Source: DATJXG01 sp035500455
GTDB lineage: Bacteria; Acidobacteriota; Terriglobia; Terriglobales; Acidobacteriaceae
DNA length: 10,917 nt
Assembly (NCBI GenBank): GCA_035500455.1
Contig: DATJXG010000375.1
Span: forward strand, 1 to 10,917
Reading direction: 5' to 3'
Shown here: piece after piece, positions 6,591 to 10,917 of the stretch
How the letters are laid out: the number at the start of each line of letters is the position of its first letter
Position numbering within the stretch: the stretch's first letter is position 1
Made by a program: the position numbers and the translations under genes
Notes under the pieces: model-generated
The model's input: the letters and a program-made list of their open reading frames with translations, nothing else
The model's database searches: none
Told to the model about the DNA's origin: nothing

Positions 6591-6945
6591 GATTCACCCC
6601 TGGCCAGCCCGTCGAAGGTCCGGCCCGATTACCGCGTAAGTTTGAGTCGCTGCTTTGCCGCTTAGGCACGTATCAGGTTCAGGCGGACACACGCCCCCAA
6701 CGCTTTCTCCCGGTATCGGCCAAAACATGCCTTTCTTTAGGTTTGTGAATCACTTTGGCCGGGAGGATAGGGTCAGGGAGTTCCTTTTGGGAGCCTGGAA
6801 CAAAATGGGGAGCCTGCTCCAGGGATGTGGCCTGGGAGCGGCTGGAAAGAGAAGGGCAAATCTAAATCACTACTTCAGAAAATAACCCTAACTATATATG
6901 TCACAATGTGTTCAACTGCACTGGTCTTGTCGTCGGCTTCAGGAA
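6591..6945. other. Gene-free stretch with multiple inverted and direct repeats
   Basis: This 355-bp gap lies between the response regulator start and the TPR gene end. The plus-strand open frame 6655-6885 has no domain and no convincing ribosome site, so I leave it out. Structure present: the 8-bp inverted repeat CGGCCAAA (6717-6724)/TTTGGCCG (6754-6761); the alternative arms CTCCCGG (6707-6713)/CCGGGAG (6759-6765); the 9-bp direct repeat GGGAGCCTG (6789-6797 and 6808-6816); and CCTGGA (6794-6799)/TCCAGG (6818-6823). Positions 6870-6905 are distinctly AT-rich. The response regulator promoter should be in this gap, but I find no clear consensus. Confidence 0.5.
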
Positions 6946-8061
6946 CTATTTCGATGGCTGCGTCGGCGGCTTTTTGGCTGCCTGCTCAGCGGTGAGGCGA
7001 CCGACGATCTGCCGCTCCCGCGCTCCATCCTGTGGACGGTGCAGGCGGTAGTAAAGCGATGCCAACTCCACGTGCGGTTCCAGCCAGTCGGGGTCGTCTT
7101 TTGCCAGGCTTTCCAACTCCGCCGCCGCAGCTTCGTAGTCGCCTGAGGTGCTCTTCAGCATCGCTGCTTCGTAGCGGGCCAGCGGGTCGCGGGGCTTCAG
7201 TTTCAAGGCGCGGTCAAGATAAATTTTTGCCTCGTCCATTTCGCGCCGCTTGTACAGGATCGTGCCCAGGTACAAGTTCGCCTGAAAGTCATTGGGATTA
7301 AGCTTTAAGGCCTCGCGAAAGGCGGGCTCGGCAGTTTTTGGATCGTCACACTTATCTCGCGCCGTTCCGGCCAGTGTGTAGAGTCCGGGCAGATTGGGCT
7401 CGATCTGCAAGGCGGCATCCAGATCGTGCCGCGCCTGCTCGAATTCATTCACTTGCAGAAGCGCTGTTCCCGCCACCATGTAAGCGTCGGCGCTCTTCCC
7501 TGCCGCTCCCACTTTTTCCATGCGCGCCGCCCCCTGGCGGCGATCCCCACTGCCGATCAGCGCCGATCCCAGGGCGTATTCGAAATCCAGGTTCGAAGAG
7601 TTGGTGCCCTCCATCGGCGCCAGCAGCTTTACCGCGTCGGCCGGATTTCCCGAATGGGTGTAGCTTTCTCCCAGCAGAATGGCAATGCGGACATCATCGG
7701 GCGCAGCTTTGTGCAGACTCTCAAACTGCTCACGCGCGTGCGCGAAGTCTCCTTTTTTGTAATACGCCAGAGCGAGGTTCATAAGCACGGGCATCTTGGG
7801 TGTCACCGATGGCAGAGCCCGGCGATACATGGCGATGGCCTCGTCGTACTGCCCCACGTGCGCCAAAGCTGCCCCGAGATTGACTTCGGCCTCAACCATA
7901 TTCGGGCGCAACTTCAGCACCGCGCGGTAGTCGTGGATCGCGGCCTGGAAGTCGCCTCGCTGCTGGGCCTCCATCGCGGTCTTCAGGAGCCGATCGGCAT
8001 CCGGCTGCTGAGCAGCAGCCGTCCCGCAAAGCAGGGCAAGCACTAGGAACACAACCCGCAT
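6946..8061 (-). CDS. Exported tetratricopeptide repeat (TPR) protein
   Basis: This 371-aa protein carries an N-terminal signal peptide (MRVVFLVLALLCGTAAAQQ, likely cleaved after AAA at 15-17) and then about nine to ten 34-residue TPR units from about residue 23 to 350. Examples are at 23-53, 57-87, 91-121, 192-222, 226-256, 260-290, 294-324 and 328 onward; units between 125 and 185 are more degenerate. Typical TPR positions (W/L-G-Y/A-A-P, e.g. ALKLNPNDFQANLYLGTILY) are clear. The C-terminus is Lys/Pro-rich. TPR arrays bind partner proteins; this one should act outside the cytoplasm. The frame is open upstream to 8265, but only the Met at 8061 begins a signal peptide, and the upstream extension encodes hairpin sequence. 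The ribosome site is weak (GTGGG). It is divergent from the CRTAC1-type gene. Confidence 0.92.
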   Translation of the reverse strand: MRVVFLVLALLCGTAAAQQPDADRLLKTAMEAQQRGDFQAAIHDYRAVLKLRPNMVEAEVNLGAALAHVGQYDEAIAMYRRALPSVTPKMPVLMNLALAYYKKGDFAHAREQFESLHKAAPDDVRIAILLGESYTHSGNPADAVKLLAPMEGTNSSNLDFEYALGSALIGSGDRRQGAARMEKVGAAGKSADAYMVAGTALLQVNEFEQARHDLDAALQIEPNLPGLYTLAGTARDKCDDPKTAEPAFREALKLNPNDFQANLYLGTILYKRREMDEAKIYLDRALKLKPRDPLARYEAAMLKSTSGDYEAAAAELESLAKDDPDWLEPHVELASLYYRLHRPQDGARERQIVGRLTAEQAAKKPPTQPSK

Positions 8062-8358
8062 CGCCCACAGGATATCGCATCGCCCGGCGAGCGGCACGAC
8101 CCGGGTAGAGACGGGGCTTGCCCCGTCGAGCGAGCGAAGCGAGCCCAGATGCAGGCCCCGCGACGCACGAACATTCGCGTCAACCGGCTGCCCGGCAATG
8201 GCCAACCCTGACGTAGTACCAGAGTTTTCGATACACGCGGTTCTCGCGCATCCGGTGGTGTTCAAAGAAAACTAGGGGTGAACCAGTCTCGCGGGCGTCG
8301 TTCCGGGCGGCGGTGCAGTAGAATTGAGGGTGGCTTTCACGCCACACCTTCCCTCCGG
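8062..8358. promoter_or_regulatory. Divergent intergenic region with palindrome, mirror repeat and hairpin
   Basis: This 297-bp space between the divergent TPR and CRTAC1-type genes must carry both promoters. Visible are a perfect 18-bp hairpin sequence, GACGGGGCTTGCCCCGTC (8110-8127), then a 14-nt mirror repeat, CGAGCGAAGCGAGC (8131-8144). A TAGAAT motif (8319-8324) could be a -10 for the plus-strand gene, though no good -35 is seen. A 5-bp hairpin, GTGGC/GCCAC (8330-8345), lies just before the plus-strand start. On the minus strand a TTGACG at about 8173-8178 lacks a matching -10. Confidence 0.4.
8110..8127. repeat. Perfect 18-bp palindromic hairpin (REP-like)
   Basis: GACGGGGC and GCCCCGTC are perfect complements around a TT centre. 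The flanks GTAGA on the left and GAGCGAGCGAAGCGAGCC on the right look like the dispersed 'gtagagacggggc...gccccgtc' elements I recall from Acidobacteria. It lies 49 bp upstream of the TPR start on the minus strand. Confidence 0.65.
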
Positions 8359-10029
8359 ATGATTCTTTCTCCCAAGCCTGGAGCCGCAGCCTGCACCATT
8401 CTGCTCATCGCGACCGCTCTGCTCATGCGGGCGGCGTCCCCACCCAGCCCGATTTTTTTCGAGTTGAAGAAGATCCCCTTTCGCCTGGAGAACTCCGAGT
8501 CCCCGGCCCGCAATGCCCCGGAGAGCATGCCCGGCGGAGTGGCCGTCTTCGACTATAACGGCGACGGCCGCCCCGACATTTTCTTCACCAACGGCGCCAA
8601 CATCGAAACCCTCAAGAAAGACTCGCCCAAGTATCGCAACCGCCTCTTCCGCAACGATGGCAACGGCGTGTTCACCGACGTAACCGATGCAGCCGGACTG
8701 GGAGGGACGGGCTACGATATGGGCGTTGCGGTGGGCGATTATGACAACGATGGACATCCCGATATATTCGTCGCCGGCCTGCACGGAAACACTCTCTACC
8801 ACAACAACGGCGATGGAACTTTCACCGACGTTACCGCCAAAGCCGGGCTGAATAAATCCGATGATCCCGAATTCGGCCCGCTGTGGGCCATTACCGCCGC
8901 CTGGGTGGATGTGAACAACGACGGCCTGCTCGATCTTTTCGTGGTGAATTACATGCAGTGGCGCTATTCAACCAAGCCGCTCTGTATGTTCCGCGGCGCG
9001 GCCGAGTATTGCACGCCCAAGTTCTATAAGGGCCAGCCCGACCAGCTCTTCTTGAACAAAGGAGACGGCACCTTTCAGGATGTCTCCCAGCAGTGGGGCC
9101 TGCGCGGCAATGTGGGCAAAGGTATGGGCGTGGGCGTGGCGGACTACGACCTAGATGGCCGTCCCGATCTATTCGTCACCAACGACGCTTCGTACAATTT
9201 CCTATTTCACAATCAGGGAAACAAGTTTGAAGAAGTCGCCTTCCAGACCGGCGTGGCGCTGGTGGAGGATGGAGGGTTCATCTCGGGCATGGGCTTGGAC
9301 TTTCGCGATTTCAACAACGACGGCTATCCGGATATTGCCTTCGTCGCCCTGAACTATCAGACATTTCCTCTTTTTCTCAACACGCGCAAGGGCGAATTTC
9401 GTGAGGTCACCACTCCCAGCGGAATGCGCGAACAGAGCCGGTTCATGGGCGGATTCGGCGCAGCTCTTTATGACTTCGACAACGACGGCTGGAAAGATTT
9501 GTTCGTAAGCCGCGGCCACGTAGAAGCCAATGACCAGCCGGGACAGCCGGTGAACCAGTTCAACACCGTATTCCGCAATCTCGGGACGAGTGGAAAATGG
9601 ACGGCTCTCACCGAAGCAGCAGGACTGAATGCCGCTCCCGCGGCTCGCCATCGCGGCTGCGCCTTTGGCGACCTCGATGGCGATGGGCGCGTTGATGCAG
9701 TGGTGACCGCTCTCGATGCGGATGCTGAAATCTGGATGAACCGCAGCCCGAACTCAGGCCATTGGCTGGATGTGGCGCTGCAGGGCACGAAGAGCAACCG
9801 CGACGGCATCGGCGCGCGCATCAAGCTAGTGAGTAAGAGCGGCACGCAATACAACCACATGACTACGAGTGTCGGCTACGCGTCATCGAGCGATGGGCCA
9901 GTCCATTTCGGCCTGGCTGCGGACGCAAAAGTGGATTCGCTCGAGATTCACTGGCCTTCGGGGATTGTGCAGACGCTGCGCGACCTGACCGCCGATCAGA
10001 TCGTCAAGGTCACCGAACCTTCCCAATAG
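8359..10029 (+). CDS. Secreted CRTAC1-type protein: VCBS/FG-GAP repeats plus ASPIC/UnbV domain
   Basis: This 556-aa exported protein has an N-terminal hydrophobic export segment (12-26, CTILLIATALLMRAA). Seven calcium-loop repeats of form DxxxDGxxD lie within FG-GAP/VCBS-like blades, at about residues 65-73, 127-135, 184-192, 262-270, 317-325, 372-380 and 438-446 (e.g. FDYNGDGRPDIFF, GDYDNDGHPDIFV, GDLDGDGRVDAVV), suggesting a seven-bladed beta-propeller. A cysteine pair (209 and 218, CMFRGAAEYC) sits in the insert typical of CRTAC1 relatives. Residues about 467-553 form the ASPIC/UnbV domain (GHWLDVALQGTKSNRDGIGA to DSLEIHWPSGIVQTL). The function of this family is poorly defined; secretion and calcium binding are the safe inferences. 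The frame can start at GTG 8278, but ATG 8359 gives the export signal directly. No strong Shine-Dalgarno is present. Confidence 0.93.
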   Translation: MILSPKPGAAACTILLIATALLMRAASPPSPIFFELKKIPFRLENSESPARNAPESMPGGVAVFDYNGDGRPDIFFTNGANIETLKKDSPKYRNRLFRNDGNGVFTDVTDAAGLGGTGYDMGVAVGDYDNDGHPDIFVAGLHGNTLYHNNGDGTFTDVTAKAGLNKSDDPEFGPLWAITAAWVDVNNDGLLDLFVVNYMQWRYSTKPLCMFRGAAEYCTPKFYKGQPDQLFLNKGDGTFQDVSQQWGLRGNVGKGMGVGVADYDLDGRPDLFVTNDASYNFLFHNQGNKFEEVAFQTGVALVEDGGFISGMGLDFRDFNNDGYPDIAFVALNYQTFPLFLNTRKGEFREVTTPSGMREQSRFMGGFGAALYDFDNDGWKDLFVSRGHVEANDQPGQPVNQFNTVFRNLGTSGKWTALTEAAGLNAAPAARHRGCAFGDLDGDGRVDAVVTALDADAEIWMNRSPNSGHWLDVALQGTKSNRDGIGARIKLVSKSGTQYNHMTTSVGYASSSDGPVHFGLAADAKVDSLEIHWPSGIVQTLRDLTADQIVKVTEPSQ

Positions 10030-10155
10030 AACAGAGAGTAATAGAGCACAGACTGGAAAGCCGATTCCGAGGCCGGCGGGTTACCCATCGCAAGTCCAGA
10101 CGCAATTGATGGAGTAAGCTTGTGCTGGCGAAAAAGGCTGGAAAGGAGAATTGCC

Positions 10156-10419
10156 ATGAAACTGTCACCGAAAGCCCTGGGAATAGCCAGCGCAGTCCTT
10201 TGGGGCGGCGCGATCCTGTTGAGTGGGATTGCCAACCTGCTTTGGCCTCCCTACGCAGCGGAGTTTCTGAAATTGGCCAGCTCGATTTACCCGGGATTCC
10301 ATGCTTCTCGTACCTTCACGGATGTACTGGTCGGTACGGGCTATGCAGTGCTGGATGGCGGCGCGGGTGGAGTGGTTCTCGCGTGGCTCTATAACATAGT
10401 GGCTCCCCGAACGGCCTAA
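10156..10419 (+). CDS. Small two-helix membrane protein ('holin-like' family, function unknown)
   Basis: This 87-aa inner-membrane protein has two hydrophobic segments, about 7-29 and 56-80, joined by a loop containing SSIYPGFHAS (42-51) and ending in GGVVLAWLYN (71-80). The pattern LGxxxxxLWG...SIYPGY...G...DGxxGGxxxAWLYN matches small proteins that databases often label 'bacteriophage holin'. I know of no evidence that such chromosomal copies act as holins, and no phage genes are nearby. The ATG at 10156 is chosen because AAGGAG (10143-10148) lies 7 nt upstream; an earlier TTG at 10120 would add an Arg-rich extension. It is 126 bp downstream of the CRTAC1-type gene and 49 bp upstream of the sigma factor. 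Confidence 0.82.
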   Translation: MKLSPKALGIASAVLWGGAILLSGIANLLWPPYAAEFLKLASSIYPGFHASRTFTDVLVGTGYAVLDGGAGGVVLAWLYNIVAPRTA

Positions 10420-10468
10420 TCTTTAGGCGGGTGCCTATTGGCCAGTTCTCGACAACTATGATTGCCTT

Positions 10469-10917
10469 ATGAGGCAGGAGATCCAGGAAGCCGTGCGCCT
10501 GCTGCAGGCAGGCCAGCCGGATGCGATGGAGAAAGCTCTGGCGCTACTACAGGACTCTGTCTTCTCTTTCAGCATGCGGGTGTGTAACCAGCGTGAAGAT
10601 GCAGAGGACACGATGCAGGAGGTCCTGGTCAAGTCTCTCCCCTACCTCAAGAAGTTCGACAGCCCGCGCGCGCTGTTAGTGTGGCTGTACAAAGTTGCGA
10701 AAAACCGCTGCCTGATGAGCCGCCGCAAGAGCAAGTTTGCCCCGAACCACAATCTTTCGCTGGATGAACTGATGCCAGATCGCCGCGACCTGGAGCGGTT
10801 CCAGGCCTCAGGCCCGATCAATCCCGAGTCTCTGGCGATGCGAAGTGAAGAGGCGCAACGCTTGCGGGAAGCGGTGCAGAGGCTGCCCCCGGAGTATCGC
10901 ATCGTTCTGGTGCTGCG
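10469..10917 (+). CDS. RNA polymerase sigma factor, ECF type (sigma-70 family), cut by right edge
   Basis: The first 149 residues of a sigma factor that should direct RNA polymerase to a dedicated promoter set. Region 2 spans about 23-90: REDAEDTMQEVLVKSLPYL (42-60), KKFDSPRALLVWLYKVAKNR (61-80) and CLMSRRKSK (81-89), matching the 'A(E/D)DxxQEvF...fr..l..WL..Iarn.cld..R' pattern. A charged linker (95-125) leads to the start of region 4, EEAQRLREAVQRLPPEYRIV (127-146); the rest is outside the window. The ATG is the only start, as an in-frame TAG at 10424-10426 is followed by no other start codon. There is no Shine-Dalgarno, and a TATGAT sits at 10457-10462. No anti-sigma gene is visible, though one may lie downstream. 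Confidence 0.93.
   Translation, partial: MRQEIQEAVRLLQAGQPDAMEKALALLQDSVFSFSMRVCNQREDAEDTMQEVLVKSLPYLKKFDSPRALLVWLYKVAKNRCLMSRRKSKFAPNHNLSLDELMPDRRDLERFQASGPINPESLAMRSEEAQRLREAVQRLPPEYRIVLVL

Noticed and set aside
6655..6885. Plus-strand small open frame of 76 codons
   Set aside because: No domain, no good ribosome site, and it coincides with the inverted and direct repeats of a noncoding gap.
8062..8265. Longer start for the TPR protein
   Set aside because: The extension encodes the palindrome and mirror repeat and would hide the signal peptide that begins at 8061.
8278..8358. GTG start for the CRTAC1-type protein
   Set aside because: It adds 27 Arg-rich residues ahead of the export signal; ATG at 8359 is simpler, although neither start has a strong ribosome site.
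10156..10419. Prophage remnant on the basis of the holin-like protein
   Set aside because: No other phage gene, integrase or attachment site is visible, and the family is common on chromosomes.
1..10917. tRNA, rRNA or insertion sequence
   Set aside because: No tRNA cloverleaf, rRNA segment, transposase or terminal inverted repeats with target duplications were seen by reading both strands.

Overview
The window reads as chromosomal DNA of a member of the Acidobacteriota, most likely Terriglobia (Koribacter/Terriglobales-like). This is inferred from the gene mix (a heme-copper oxidase operon with two subunit III genes, a CRTAC1-type ASPIC/UnbV protein beside a TPR protein, and a small 'holin-like' membrane protein) and from GC-rich hairpins and iterated short repeats in the spaces between genes. 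No marker gene proves the assignment.

Layout. Positions 1-506 have no convincing gene. They hold a large imperfect inverted repeat (160-271) and a heptamer iteration (376-396). Positions 507-4745 are a four-gene plus-strand operon for an aa3-type (A1 class) terminal oxidase: subunit II (CuA), subunit I (heme a, heme a3/CuB), and two different subunit III proteins. The order resembles the alternative oxidase operons called coxMNOP in rhizobia. The subunit I-III gap carries a 14-bp tandem array, and the gap between the two subunit III genes carries a GC-rich hairpin. A hairpin at 4810-4834 lies between the operon and the convergent minus-strand genes.

Three minus-strand genes follow. They are a secreted protein with an apparent duplicated alpha/beta domain (4860-5735), a response regulator with an RpfG-like receiver and an unusual KfrB-like C-terminus (5895-6590), and a periplasmic TPR protein (6946-8061). 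A gene-free but structured stretch lies at 6591-6945. Divergent from the TPR gene is a secreted CRTAC1-type protein with seven calcium-loop repeats and a C-terminal ASPIC/UnbV domain (8359-10029). Then come a small two-helix membrane protein (10156-10419) and the start of an ECF-type sigma factor cut by the right edge (10469-10917).

How they work together. The oxidase genes form one enzyme that takes electrons from cytochrome c to O2 and pumps protons. The TPR and CRTAC1-type proteins are plausibly an extracytoplasmic pair. The response regulator, secreted protein, small membrane protein and sigma factor have no partner visible here. I do not see a clear new multi-gene system. The most interesting points are the receiver/KfrB-like fusion, an apparent two-helix insertion in the second subunit III, the tandem array abutting a start codon that lacks a Shine-Dalgarno site, and a possible leaderless sigma-factor start.
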